DNA of 64,000 bases from CAYNVQ01 sp964400735 (lineage in GTDB: Bacteria > Acidobacteriota > Aminicenantia > Aminicenantales > Aminicenantaceae): NCBI GenBank assembly GCA_964400735.1, contig CAYNVQ010000003.1, positions 445,629 to 509,628 on the forward strand, read 5' to 3'. Shown one piece after another: positions 17,500 through 26,800 of this stretch. The notes under the pieces were generated by a model. That model saw nothing but the letters and a program-made list of their open reading frames with translations, searched no databases and was not told the origin of the DNA. The position numbers and the translations under genes were made by a program. Numbering within the stretch: the stretch's first letter is position 1; each line of letters starts with the position of its first letter.

Positions 17500-18786
17500 T
17501 CAAGCGCTTTTGAGAGGCTTGATACCTTCCAAATCTCCGGTCAGAGCGGCTTCCAAAACAGGACGCATGTAAAGGTCCACCATTTCGGGCATCATCGGTA
17601 CTGGCATATTTTTGAGTTTGGACGCCAGTTGGGGGTCCTTGGCTGCCTCGAGGGCTTTTTCGATATGGCCGGGCGTCAAACCCTCTATCTCGGATAAAAC
17701 CGTTGGAAATCCAACTCGCCGGCTGAGGGCCGTCAATCCCCGGGCCACGGTTTTTCCCAGTCCGACTCCTTGTTCATTCGTTTTTTGGAGAGGGGTATCT
17801 AGAAGGCCGTGACGGTGGAAGATTCGGGCCAGTTTTTCAAGCTGATTCTGAATGGCCAGGGAAAAAAGAACGGTGTAGTATGGATTGAGTATGGCACAGG
17901 CCCGGCCATGGGGCAGGACATCCACAAGAGAAAAACTCGTCAGGTGAGCCCCGTTTGTCCCACCCACCATGATGGCGTATCCCCCGAGGTCAGTGGCCAG
18001 CCCCAGTCCTTCTCTGGCTTCAATGTCATGAGGATTTCTCACCGCCCTTTCAAGGTAAGCCAGAATCAGCTGGATGCCGGTCAGAGCGATCTCTTCGATT
18101 TTCTCATAAGCCTCCGGACAGGCTCCATAGTAGACTTCGAGACAGTGAGCCAATCCATCGAAGGCTCCGTCACAGGTAAAAGATACGGACATGGACCGGG
18201 TGAGAGTGTAATCGAAAAGGCTGCGCGTAGGAATCACGGCATCATCGATGATCAGTTTTTTCTGTTGGCTTTGGATGTTCGTAATGTTGGAGTATTTGGT
18301 GAGGTGGGCCGCTGAACCCGATGCGGTTTGGACAGCGATATGGGGAAAAAGACTTTGATTCGCTGCCTTCAATTTATCGCTTACATTGCCCGTTCCGAAA
18401 TAATCATCCAGCTTTCCTCCCAGCGATGCCAGGACAATGGCCGCTTTGGTAGCATCGATTCCCGAGCCTCCGGATGCGGTCACGACCATTTCTGGTTTTG
18501 AAGACTGGATGGCCTGCTGGATGCGGAATACATCCTCCCATGGGGAGTTGGGACGGGCGGAGGAGGAGGAACCTGCTATTTGTATGCCTCCCTTTTCCAA
18601 AGAATCGGATAAAACCTGGAAATGTGGAGGATCCCTTTTCTGGAGGTTGGTGACCAGCAAGGCCTTGTCTCCCAGAGTTCTGGCCAGAGTGCCCACCCTT
18701 TCGAGACAGTCCAGACCAAAAATGTAGGCTTCGCCTTTAAATTCTTCGATAAGCGTCCGGGCCTTTTCTTTGAGTCCTTGTATCAT
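17500..18786 (-). CDS. Iron-containing alcohol dehydrogenase
   Basis: About 428 residues, a cytosolic NAD(P)-dependent dehydrogenase of the Fe-ADH family. The nucleotide-binding GGSGIDATKA lies near residue 105. Metal ligands are seen in order in CDGAFDGLAHCLE, GTNGAHLTS and LPHGRACA. Start choice is open between TTG 18798 and ATG 18786, and neither has a clear ribosome site. It may oxidise or reduce short alcohols or aldehydes; the specific substrate is not visible. It lies upstream of the LarA-like gene on the same strand with about 160 bp between them. Confidence 0.85.
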   Translation of the reverse strand: MIQGLKEKARTLIEEFKGEAYIFGLDCLERVGTLARTLGDKALLVTNLQKRDPPHFQVLSDSLEKGGIQIAGSSSSARPNSPWEDVFRIQQAIQSSKPEMVVTASGGSGIDATKAAIVLASLGGKLDDYFGTGNVSDKLKAANQSLFPHIAVQTASGSAAHLTKYSNITNIQSQQKKLIIDDAVIPTRSLFDYTLTRSMSVSFTCDGAFDGLAHCLEVYYGACPEAYEKIEEIALTGIQLILAYLERAVRNPHDIEAREGLGLATDLGGYAIMVGGTNGAHLTSFSLVDVLPHGRACAILNPYYTVLFSLAIQNQLEKLARIFHRHGLLDTPLQKTNEQGVGLGKTVARGLTALSRRVGFPTVLSEIEGLTPGHIEKALEAAKDPQLASKLKNMPVPMMPEMVDLYMRPVLEAALTGDLEGIKPLKSA

Positions 18787-18920
18787 GATGAATATCAAAT
18801 GAGGATATTAATATACCATATTTTATCTTTATGGAAACCTGCAACTGGGAAAATGAGGATTTTTTTGCTTTTTTCTTTAGGTAACCTACATTTTGTGTTA
18901 GAATAGTACAACCGAACAAG

Positions 18921-19733
18921 ATGGATCTCAAAGGATCGCACTTCTCCGATTTTCTCAAGCCATCCCAGGTTGTCTATAACCTAAAAGCTAAAGACAAAAT
19001 CCAGTCCCTGGAAGAACTCCTGGGTGTTTTGCACAGCCAGAAGCTCATCAAGGATAAAGAGCCCATACTTACCCGTATCATCAACAGGGAGCGGCTGGAA
19101 TCTACGGCAATAGGTCACGGTGTGGCTTTGCCTCATGCCCGCGTCGATACCGGTCACGACATCGCCATGGTGGTCGGGCGTTCGGAAGAGGGCATCGATT
19201 TTGATTCCATCGATAATAAAAAAGTCCATATCATCATTTTGATCGTCTGGAATCCTTCTATCCCTGGTTTGTTCAACCATCTGTTCGCAGGACTGGCTCA
19301 ATTCCTGCGCAAGCCCGGCTTCAGGAACAGGTTGTTCGAGGCTAAAAATAAGACCCAGCTTTACAACGTCATATCCGAGATCGAGCTCAGCCTGCCTGTT
19401 CATGAAGACAAGATCATCAGCCGGGCCAGCCTTCTCTGGAAGCTTCAAGAAATAGAGATTCAGAAAAGGAAAGCCTCCAAAGCAAAAAGGGAAAAGCTTC
19501 AGAGTGAGGCCGACATCATCAGGCAAGAGCTGGACAGAGCCCTTCTCGATAGATTCGATAAGCTCATGGAAAGATATGGGTTTGCAGTAGCGGAGGTGGA
19601 GGGCGGGGCTTGTCTGGGGTGTTTCATAAACATAGCGACCGGGATGAGGTCGGCGATCGAAGGAAGCAACGATATATTTGTTTGCGAAAACTGCGGCAAA
19701 TTTTTGATAGCCAAGAAAAAGAGGAACCACTAG
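18921..19733 (+). CDS. PTS IIA (Ntr/fructose type) domain fused to a C-terminal zinc ribbon
   Basis: A 270-residue fusion. Residues 1-150 form an EIIA domain, with the phosphorylatable His72 in GHGVALPHARVD. A charged coiled coil follows at about 165-215 (KRKASKAKREKLQSEADII). A four-cysteine zinc ribbon closes it: Cys231, Cys234, Cys255, Cys258 (ACLGC ... CENC), like the zf-RING_7 proteins. The IIA part suggests control by phosphotransfer; the ribbon suggests nucleic-acid or protein contact. No other PTS gene is in the window. A clear upstream ribosome site is missing. Confidence 0.8.
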   Translation: MDLKGSHFSDFLKPSQVVYNLKAKDKIQSLEELLGVLHSQKLIKDKEPILTRIINRERLESTAIGHGVALPHARVDTGHDIAMVVGRSEEGIDFDSIDNKKVHIIILIVWNPSIPGLFNHLFAGLAQFLRKPGFRNRLFEAKNKTQLYNVISEIELSLPVHEDKIISRASLLWKLQEIEIQKRKASKAKREKLQSEADIIRQELDRALLDRFDKLMERYGFAVAEVEGGACLGCFINIATGMRSAIEGSNDIFVCENCGKFLIAKKKRNH

Positions 19734-19819
19734 CCTCGGAGCTTTGAAAAGCCCTGAGATCCTTTTTTACAGACAATGCCATCCATCCCGAAACGTTTTT
19801 AGAGGACGGATGACCGGTC

Positions 19820-21952
19820 TTATTTCTTACATTTTTGGATCAGTTCTTCAAAATATTCCTTGAGTGCCGGAGTTAATAGACTGGAATAGTTTTTCAGATA
19901 ATCTTGGAGCAGATCAAGCGCTTTTTGTGTGTTCCCTTTGATAAAGTAAGCACGGGAGAGGTTGTAAGCGACCATCGCATGTGAAGGAGAGATATTCAAG
20001 GCCTTTTCCCAGCTTTGAATGGCGCTGTCAAGGTCACCGGAAACCAGAAACGCAAGCCCAAGGCCGTCGTAACCTTGAGTGAGAGCGGGATCTAGTTCAA
20101 CTGCCCTCTTAAAAAACTCGACGGCTTTTTTATGATCATCAGGGTTCTTAGTCTTTTGATAGAAGGAAAGATAGAGATTGCCGAAGTTACTTAACAAAGG
20201 AGGATTTTCAGCATCTATAGAGAATGCTTTTTCATAGGTTTTTTTGGCATTCTCCAGGTCTCCGGTTTTCCAATAGGCGAAACCGAGAGCGTTGTACACT
20301 AGAGGTTCAAAGTCCATCTGCACGACGTGTGCTCTGTTACATACGGCGATGACATCCTCATATTTTCCGGCTTCTGAGAGATATTGTATCAGATCCCAAA
20401 GGATTCCATAACTGGAGGGATGGTTCTCGATCCCTGTCTTTAAAACTTCGATGGCGTCGTCCAGCCTTCCGGTTTCTTTATATAAGAGCGCAAGGCCTTC
20501 ATAGGCGACATCGATTTTTGTGGTACTTGTGAGGACTTCTTTAAAACTTTCCATTGCGTTCCCGATAGACGCCTCACCCCTCTGGAAGTGAAATTTGGTC
20601 CAATAGGCTTTGTAATAATACGGAAGCAGAGTTTTTACGTCGTCTTCTGGTCCAAAACTCTTTTTCGCTGGGGTGTTGGGGTTTGCGATGTATCCCAGGC
20701 TTGCCAGTTTTTTTAGAGCTTCCCGGTCGACCGCTTTTTTCCGTTCGGTTTTCTCTGGATTCGATTGATTTTTTATGATCAGATCCAGTTGCATCTTGTA
20801 GGCGCTCAGCTCATTCTTTTTGGCAAGATTATTCGTCTCTTCAAAATCTTCCTCTAGATCATAAAGTTCAGGAATCGGCGAATCGATGTATTTTTCGTTC
20901 TTTTGGATGATTCCGCGCAGGGGAGCCCATCCTCTGCTGTAGTAAGGTTGTAACGATTCGAAGTAAAAAGTTCTTGGCGGTAACTTCCTCCCTTTCAGTA
21001 CGGGGAGCAGGGACATTCCTTGGAGAAAGTCCGGTTTTTTGACGTCGAGAAGATCGCAGATCGTAGGGAATATATCTGTATGGCAAACGTATTGGTCGCT
21101 ATGGCTGGCTGGAATTCCTGGCGTACATATGATGAGAGGGATCCTGAGGACTTCGTTATAGGCGAGAAATCCATGCGTCTGTTCTCCATGTTGTCCCAGA
21201 GCTTCGCCGTGATCTCCGGTAAAAACAATAAGAGTGTTATCGAACAGACCGTTCTTCTCCAGAAAATTGAGAACCGGACTTAAAGACCGGTCCACATAGG
21301 CCACCTCTCCGTTGTAGAGATCGCTCTCATACCGTTTCTTGAAAGGCTCGGGCGGTGCATAGGGATCATGCGGATCATAGCAGTGGATCCAGAGAAACCA
21401 CGGGCTTTTTTGCTGTTTCAGCCAGGACAGGGACTTCTCGATCACGAGCTCCGCTGGAATTTCATTTTCGTATTTCTTCCCGAAGTCATCGTCATAGACA
21501 TCGAAACCCTGGCTGAGTCCGAACCTCGAATCGAGAGGAAAGCCTCCTATAAATGCCCCTGTGGAATAGCCGTAGGTTTTCAGATGTTCCGCCAGGGTTA
21601 AGAATCTCTCGCTTAGAGCGAAACCGTAATTATCGTGAACACCGTGATACAGAGGAGTCGTTCCACAGACAATATTTGTGTGAGAAGGTAAGGTTGTTGT
21701 CGTGTGGGCGAATGCCCTCGAAAACAAAACTCCTCTTTCGGCAAACTTATCTATATTCGGCGTTTGAAGGAGTTCTGAACCGTAACAGCTCAGTCTGTCC
21801 GCTCTGAGCGTGTCTATGGTGATAAGGAGGACATTCTGTTCCTGATTCTTCCTGTCAGTTGTGGAAGATGAAAGTGGAGTCAAAATAAGTAAGATGATCA
21901 AAAAATAGAAGAAAGAGGGTCCTGCAAGCACCGGAACTCGTTTCATAGACAT
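19820..21952 (-). CDS. Alkaline-phosphatase-superfamily (sulfatase-like) protein with C-terminal TPRs
   Basis: 710 residues. An N-terminal hydrophobic anchor or signal at 12-30 precedes a sulfatase-like domain (VLLITIDTLRADRLSCYG at 41-58, GDHGEALGQHGE near 245, metal-binding HTDIFPT), followed from about residue 440 by TPR repeats. The sulfatase motif CxPSR is replaced by Thr87-Leu-Pro-Ser-His91. Cys is absent, so formylglycine cannot form; a Thr nucleophile as in phosphoglycerol transferases is likely. It probably works in the periplasm. It is a full-length paralogue of the gene at 52957. Confidence 0.8.
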   Translation of the reverse strand: MSMKRVPVLAGPSFFYFLIILLILTPLSSSTTDRKNQEQNVLLITIDTLRADRLSCYGSELLQTPNIDKFAERGVLFSRAFAHTTTTLPSHTNIVCGTTPLYHGVHDNYGFALSERFLTLAEHLKTYGYSTGAFIGGFPLDSRFGLSQGFDVYDDDFGKKYENEIPAELVIEKSLSWLKQQKSPWFLWIHCYDPHDPYAPPEPFKKRYESDLYNGEVAYVDRSLSPVLNFLEKNGLFDNTLIVFTGDHGEALGQHGEQTHGFLAYNEVLRIPLIICTPGIPASHSDQYVCHTDIFPTICDLLDVKKPDFLQGMSLLPVLKGRKLPPRTFYFESLQPYYSRGWAPLRGIIQKNEKYIDSPIPELYDLEEDFEETNNLAKKNELSAYKMQLDLIIKNQSNPEKTERKKAVDREALKKLASLGYIANPNTPAKKSFGPEDDVKTLLPYYYKAYWTKFHFQRGEASIGNAMESFKEVLTSTTKIDVAYEGLALLYKETGRLDDAIEVLKTGIENHPSSYGILWDLIQYLSEAGKYEDVIAVCNRAHVVQMDFEPLVYNALGFAYWKTGDLENAKKTYEKAFSIDAENPPLLSNFGNLYLSFYQKTKNPDDHKKAVEFFKRAVELDPALTQGYDGLGLAFLVSGDLDSAIQSWEKALNISPSHAMVAYNLSRAYFIKGNTQKALDLLQDYLKNYSSLLTPALKEYFEELIQKCKK

Positions 21953-22165
21953 CTTCTTTTTTATCCATCCCCTAAGAAAATTATTTTAGCAACATTTTTG
22001 TTTTATCACAACTTCAATGAGATGGCCTGTCTTGTGTGGTGCACCTTTCTCTTCTATAATGATAGAAAAGAGGAAAGTTCAAAGGATTATGGAAGCTTAG
22101 CGAAGCCTTTGCAGAACGCCTCACCCTTGCCATGTGAAGGATTCACTTGAAATAAGAGGAATGAA

Positions 22166-22588
22166 ATGGGCTTTTCCGGTGTGAGCAGGGAAAAGGAAGA
22201 TGCCCTGCGCCAGCGGATGGAGAGTCTGGGCATCGAAGAAAAAGATATAGTGGAGAAGTTTATCCGCTCGGGCGGAAAAGGCGGACAGAGACTCAACAAG
22301 GCATCGACCTGCGTGTACTTGAAACACATGCCGACCGGAATCGAGGTGAAATGCCAGAGGGAGCGGTATCAAGCTGTCAACAGATTCCTTGCCCGGAAGA
22401 TTCTGGCCGATAAGATCGAAGCCAAGATTCTGGGAGAAGAAAGCGCAAAGCAGCAGCGTATAGAGAAGATCCGCCGTCAAAAAAGAAAGCGCTCCAAGAG
22501 GGCTAAAGAGAAGATGTTGGAAGAGAAAAAGAAACATTCACAGAAGAAGAAAGAAAGAAGCTATCGTCCTGAACCAGGGGAATATTAA
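22166..22588 (+). CDS. RF-1-domain peptide release factor-like protein
   Basis: A 140-residue protein consisting of the RF-1 catalytic domain alone. Gly39-Gly40-Gln41 in SGGKGGQRLNKAS is the GGQ that triggers peptidyl-tRNA hydrolysis. A very basic, lysine- and arginine-rich tail (about 95-135) would bind rRNA. There is no codon-recognition domain. The layout resembles ArfB/YaeJ ribosome-rescue factors or the related release-factor-like family. It converges on the M20 hydrolase gene, with overlapping stops. Confidence 0.85.
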   Translation: MGFSGVSREKEDALRQRMESLGIEEKDIVEKFIRSGGKGGQRLNKASTCVYLKHMPTGIEVKCQRERYQAVNRFLARKILADKIEAKILGEESAKQQRIEKIRRQKRKRSKRAKEKMLEEKKKHSQKKKERSYRPEPGEY

Positions 22589-23811
22589 AGGGAAAGTTCT
22601 GTCAGCATCCGGAGCAGGAGGTTGGCTCCCTTTTCCAGATCCTCCCATTTGATCCGTTCATCGGGTGAGTGGCTGATTCCGTCTTCACAAGGTATGAAAA
22701 TCATCCCCGAGTCGGCTACAGAGGCGATTATCTGGGCATCATGGCCGGCTCCGCTGGGAAGCGTCAGGTAGGAATAGCCCAGCGCTTCGCATTCCCTCTT
22801 CATCATGTCCACTATCCGTTCGGGGATGGTGACGGGCTCGGTTTTATCGACCACGGCCGAGGAGAAAGTCAAGCCCCGGGTGGAAGCCACATCTTCGGCA
22901 AGGGAGAGGATCGTCTTTTCCATCTCCTCCAGGGTTTTCTTGGAAGGGCTTCTGAAATCCAGTGAAAAATCCACCCTTCCGGGGACGATGCTGAAAGCCC
23001 CGGGATGGACTTGAATCCTTCCTATGGTCAGAAGGCTTCCATAATGATGGGTGGCCACATAATGGGTACTCTTGAGGGCGAAATCGGCCAAACCCAAGAG
23101 CGCATCATGCCGCAATTCAAAGGGAGTCGTGCCGGCATGGCTGGCCTCTCCCAAAAAGCCGCAGACCCAATAGTTTTTTCCGGCAATTCGGTCCACGATA
23201 CCGACTGTTTTGTTTTCTGTCTCGAGCACCGGCCCCTGTTCGATATGAATTTCGAGATAGGTTTCGATCTCGGGCCGCTCGCGGTGGGCTTCCAGGATGC
23301 TTTCTATGGTGAACTCTGTGTTTTTGAGGACATCGAGAAAGGGGATCCCGAACTGCGTTCTTCCCTTTTCGAGCATTTCGCGGTCGGGTGGAGCGATGAA
23401 CGAGCGGCTGCCGAGGAAATCTCCCACTAAGTTTCCCTCTTCGTCCGTAAAAGAGGCAACTTCCAGCGGCTTCGTGACCGTCAATCCCTCCTCTTTAATC
23501 CGCCGCAAACATTCCAGTGCCGAGAGAACGCCGATCGAGCCGTCGAACATACCGCCGTTGATGACCGTATCGATGTGGGATCCTGCCATAATGGTTTTCC
23601 CCTTTCCCTCCAGCCGGCCGAAAATGTTTCCCGCTCCGTCTTGACGTAAGGTGAGCCCGGCACTTTCGATCCTCTTCTTGAGCCACTCCCTCGCTTCCAA
23701 ATCCGCCCGGCTGAATGATGGCCGGCTGATTCCTCCGCGGGAATCTTGACCGATTTTCCCCAGCTCTTCGATATCCCTTCTCAATCGATCGAGGTTTATC
23801 TGAATGTCCAT
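22585..23811 (-). CDS. M20 Zn-dependent amidase (hydantoinase/carbamoylase type)
   Basis: 408 residues of the N-carbamoyl-amino-acid amidase / allantoate amidohydrolase group. Motifs: MAGSHIDTV with the first metal His, GGMFDGSIG with the bridging Asp, DEEGN, HIEQGPVLE, and GAGHDAQ near the end. These enzymes hydrolyse N-carbamoyl or ureido groups in the cytoplasm. It is the last gene of a compact minus-strand run, 35 bp after pdxJ. Exact substrate not resolvable. Confidence 0.85.
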   Translation of the reverse strand: MDIQINLDRLRRDIEELGKIGQDSRGGISRPSFSRADLEAREWLKKRIESAGLTLRQDGAGNIFGRLEGKGKTIMAGSHIDTVINGGMFDGSIGVLSALECLRRIKEEGLTVTKPLEVASFTDEEGNLVGDFLGSRSFIAPPDREMLEKGRTQFGIPFLDVLKNTEFTIESILEAHRERPEIETYLEIHIEQGPVLETENKTVGIVDRIAGKNYWVCGFLGEASHAGTTPFELRHDALLGLADFALKSTHYVATHHYGSLLTIGRIQVHPGAFSIVPGRVDFSLDFRSPSKKTLEEMEKTILSLAEDVASTRGLTFSSAVVDKTEPVTIPERIVDMMKRECEALGYSYLTLPSGAGHDAQIIASVADSGMIFIPCEDGISHSPDERIKWEDLEKGANLLLRMLTELSL

Positions 23812-23846
23812 GCTTTTTCCCTCATCTTATTTGTTACCTGGATTAT

Positions 23847-24557
23847 TCAGGCTATCAGGTCGATCATTTCTTTGACAGCCTGGTGAATTCCCTTGATGGC
23901 TGCGCGGGCCACGATGGCGAAACCGATGCTGAATTCTTTCATTTCCGGGATGGAGGCGATGGGTCCGATGTTGAAATAATCCAGCCCATGCCCTGCGTGT
24001 ATCTCGAGACCCAGCTCATGACCTCTCCTGGCTGCCTGCTTTATCTCTTCCAAAGCCGCCCGGCGTTTCTCCCCGGGTTTCAGGTCCGCGTATTTCCCGG
24101 TGTTGATTTCGATGAGGTCCACACCCACTCTTTTGCAGGCTTCGATTTGCTGGATGTCGGGATCGACGAAGATACTGATTCTTATTCCGGCTTCTTGAAG
24201 CGCCCGGATATGGGGATTCAGGTGCTCTTCATTGGACTGGACGTTCAATCCACCCTCTGTGGTCAGCTCCTCTTCCCGCTCCGGGACCAGGGATACGACG
24301 TCGGGTTTGATATCCAGAGCGATTTTCTTCATCTCTTCGGTGGCGGCCATCTCGATGTTGAGCTTGGTCTTGATGGTCTGCCTGAGCAGACGAAGGTCCC
24401 GCTCCTTGATGTGACGTCTGTCGCCACGGATGTGACAAACGATTCCTTCCGCTCCAGCTTGCTCGGCAAGCAATGCGGCAAGAACAGGCTCGGGTTCGTC
24501 GGACTTCCGGGCTTCCCTGATGGTGGCAAAATGATCGATATTAAGCGCGAGTTTCAT
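23847..24557 (-). CDS. pdxJ: Pyridoxine 5'-phosphate synthase
   Basis: 236 residues, the usual PdxJ length. The start MKLALNIDHFATIREAR is diagnostic, and the protein keeps VSLVPE (residues ~90), SIFVDPD, IEINTGKYAD and HAGHGLDYFN. PdxJ condenses 1-deoxyxylulose 5-phosphate with 3-amino-2-oxopropyl phosphate in the DXP-dependent vitamin B6 route. It has a good GGAGG site. It lies 87 bp after glmM, probably in the same operon. B6 supply may serve the several PLP proteins in this region. Confidence 0.95.
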   Translation of the reverse strand: MKLALNIDHFATIREARKSDEPEPVLAALLAEQAGAEGIVCHIRGDRRHIKERDLRLLRQTIKTKLNIEMAATEEMKKIALDIKPDVVSLVPEREEELTTEGGLNVQSNEEHLNPHIRALQEAGIRISIFVDPDIQQIEACKRVGVDLIEINTGKYADLKPGEKRRAALEEIKQAARRGHELGLEIHAGHGLDYFNIGPIASIPEMKEFSIGFAIVARAAIKGIHQAVKEMIDLIA

Positions 24558-24644
24558 GTTTTCCTCCCAAGAATTCTGGCCCTTAACCGCGACAAGAAAA
24601 TATTATACGGATTATGACCTTTTAACGGAAGGGGGAATCTGAAA

Positions 24645-25982
24645 CTAGCCCAAGTGGTTGGTGAGCACCTTTGCCAGACGCTGGGCCAGTTTATCCAACT
24701 GCTGCCGGTCTTGACCCTCCATCATGATCCGGGCCAAAGATTCTGTGCCGGAATAGCGGAGGTTGAATCTCCCGTTGTTCTCGAGCTGCCGTTCGATCTC
24801 TGCCATGGTGCTCGTGATTTCGGGATATTGCTCGAAATCGTCTTTTCGGGAGACCGGAACGTTCAGCAGAACTTGGGGGTATTCATGAAAGTCTTCGACG
24901 AGCTCGGAAAGCGAGGCTTCCTTGCCGACCATGGCTTCGGCCATCTTGATGCTGGTCAGGATGCCGTCCCCGGTGGGACAGTCGTCGAGAAAAATGGTGT
25001 GTCCTGATTGTTCTCCGCCCAGGTTCGCTCCCGCTTCGATCATCCTCTCCAGGACGAATCGGTCACCCACCTGAGTGCGGACTAGATGAAGATGCATTTC
25101 TTCCAAAGCCCTTTCCAGTCCCATGTTGCTCATCGTCGTGGCCACGACGCTTTCCGATTTCAGCCGGCCCCGTTCCTTCATGAACCGGGATTGGACGAAA
25201 AGCGTATGGTCACCGTTGAGGACTCGTCCTCTTTCATCGGCCCAAATGGCCCTATCGGCATCCCCATCATAAGCGATACCTAAGTCCGCCTTATTTTCCA
25301 CCACCGTGCGGGCAAGCTCATCTGGATAGAGAGACCCGCATCCGGCATTGATATTTCTTCCGTCGGGAGATACATGAATGGCCATGACCTCGAACCCAAG
25401 CATCTGGAAGATGTAAGGAGCAAAGGCAGAGCTTGCCCCGTTCGAGCAGTCTAAGACCAGCTTGATTTTGCGGCCCGTCGTATCTTCGGGAAAGCGGCTC
25501 ATCAAAAATTCCAGATAACTCTGTGCTAGGGTGGGCTCTGGATCGATCTCGATTACCTCTCTTTCTATGGACGCCTTTCTGGCCCGAATAGCATTTTCCA
25601 GCCGGTCCTCCCATGACTCCGGAATTTTTTTTCCATTGATGGAGAAAATCTTGATTCCGTTATCTTGGAAAGGGTTATGAGAGGCAGAGATGACGATCCC
25701 AGCCGAGAAAGCATGTTTTTTGGTGAGAAAAGAGACGGCAGAGGTCGGAATGACTCCTCCCGAAACAACATCTCCTCTCGCCCTCCGGATGCCCTGTGAA
25801 AGGGCCTGTTCGATCCATTTACCCGATTCTCTGGTATCTTTCCCGATGATCATTTTAGGAGGAAGCCCTTCTTCCTGGAGAAGTTCCACTAAGGCTTCGC
25901 CCAGGACACAAACGGTGGAATAATCAAGGGGAAAATGGCCGGCTACAGCCCTTATTCCATCGGTTCCGAAAAGTCTTGGCAT
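24645..25982 (-). CDS. glmM: Phosphoglucosamine mutase
   Basis: 445 residues, normal for GlmM. It converts glucosamine 6-phosphate to glucosamine 1-phosphate for UDP-GlcNAc synthesis. The start MPRLFGTDGIRAVAG is typical. The phosphorylated Ser101 is in VISASHNPFQDNG; metal binding is in AYDGDADRA; the C-terminal phosphate loop is RYSGTES. I chose this internal ATG (25982) over one 51 bp upstream because it matches the family N-terminus. It follows cdaA and cdaR, the widely conserved c-di-AMP/GlmM gene order. Confidence 0.95.
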   Translation of the reverse strand: MPRLFGTDGIRAVAGHFPLDYSTVCVLGEALVELLQEEGLPPKMIIGKDTRESGKWIEQALSQGIRRARGDVVSGGVIPTSAVSFLTKKHAFSAGIVISASHNPFQDNGIKIFSINGKKIPESWEDRLENAIRARKASIEREVIEIDPEPTLAQSYLEFLMSRFPEDTTGRKIKLVLDCSNGASSAFAPYIFQMLGFEVMAIHVSPDGRNINAGCGSLYPDELARTVVENKADLGIAYDGDADRAIWADERGRVLNGDHTLFVQSRFMKERGRLKSESVVATTMSNMGLERALEEMHLHLVRTQVGDRFVLERMIEAGANLGGEQSGHTIFLDDCPTGDGILTSIKMAEAMVGKEASLSELVEDFHEYPQVLLNVPVSRKDDFEQYPEITSTMAEIERQLENNGRFNLRYSGTESLARIMMEGQDRQQLDKLAQRLAKVLTNHLG

Positions 25983-26083
25983 TTTTTGCCCCGCTCCTTT
26001 TATTTTGTGTCCGAAAAAGAAGATTATACCCAAAACAGAGTTATTTTCAAGGAAAATATCCTGGAGAGAGCGAGTAGCCCCCC

Positions 26084-26782
26084 CTACTTTTTTTTAACCG
26101 GGGGTGTTTCTTCAGTTTTGTCTTCCTGGATCAGGATTTTTACCCTTACCGCTGTTTGGGCCGAAGCGAATTGCAGGTCAGGATTAGGAAGGATAAGATT
26201 GGCCTCGATTTCTGTCGATTGGGTTAGAGGAGTTAAATCCACCGGTGTTGTCTTGACCTTTTCTCTTTTGTCGATTTTGCTTTCAGGCCCTCTGACCAGG
26301 ACTTGAGGAGGGACAACCTCGATCTTCACCACGCCCAGGCCTTCCCGAAGCTCTCCGATAACATGAGGCTCCACATCGAGCATGACCGCGGCCGTCCTTT
26401 CCAGCTTCAAACTCACCTGCCTTGGTCGGACTTCCTTGACCTCAGCACCGGGAGGAGCGCTGACCATGCTCTCGTTGATCAGGTAATTTTCCACATCGGG
26501 ACGGGCGTTTCGAAGGTCGAGGATGGTCCTCACGTTGGCCGGGGTGACCTGTCCGATAAGCCTTTTCGGGGCCCGGATTTTGACATCTACGGTAGAAGGC
26601 GGTTTCTCCACGACATCCAGCCCGGACGGGATATTGTAGAGCTCGAGCGAGACGGTCAGGTTTTTTTCCGAAAAAGTCTTTTCCTCCGGAATCAAAGCCA
26701 ACCATAGAATAAGGGCAACCAGGAAGGAGAACAGCTTTAGCCCCCAGTTCCTCAGGAATAATCTTCTTAATATTCTTATCAT
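26084..26782 (-). CDS. cdaR: YbbR-domain protein CdaR
   Basis: 232 residues with one N-terminal membrane anchor (LRNWGLKLFSFLVALILWL) and two to three YbbR repeats outside. Such proteins regulate the diadenylate cyclase CdaA. It lies 18 bp after cdaA and before glmM, the classical arrangement. The sequence is divergent, as is usual for YbbR proteins, so the call leans on context plus the anchor and repeat spacing. Confidence 0.8.
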   Translation of the reverse strand: MIRILRRLFLRNWGLKLFSFLVALILWLALIPEEKTFSEKNLTVSLELYNIPSGLDVVEKPPSTVDVKIRAPKRLIGQVTPANVRTILDLRNARPDVENYLINESMVSAPPGAEVKEVRPRQVSLKLERTAAVMLDVEPHVIGELREGLGVVKIEVVPPQVLVRGPESKIDKREKVKTTPVDLTPLTQSTEIEANLILPNPDLQFASAQTAVRVKILIQEDKTEETPPVKKK

Positions 26783-26800
26783 TTCATTTTCTTATCATTT

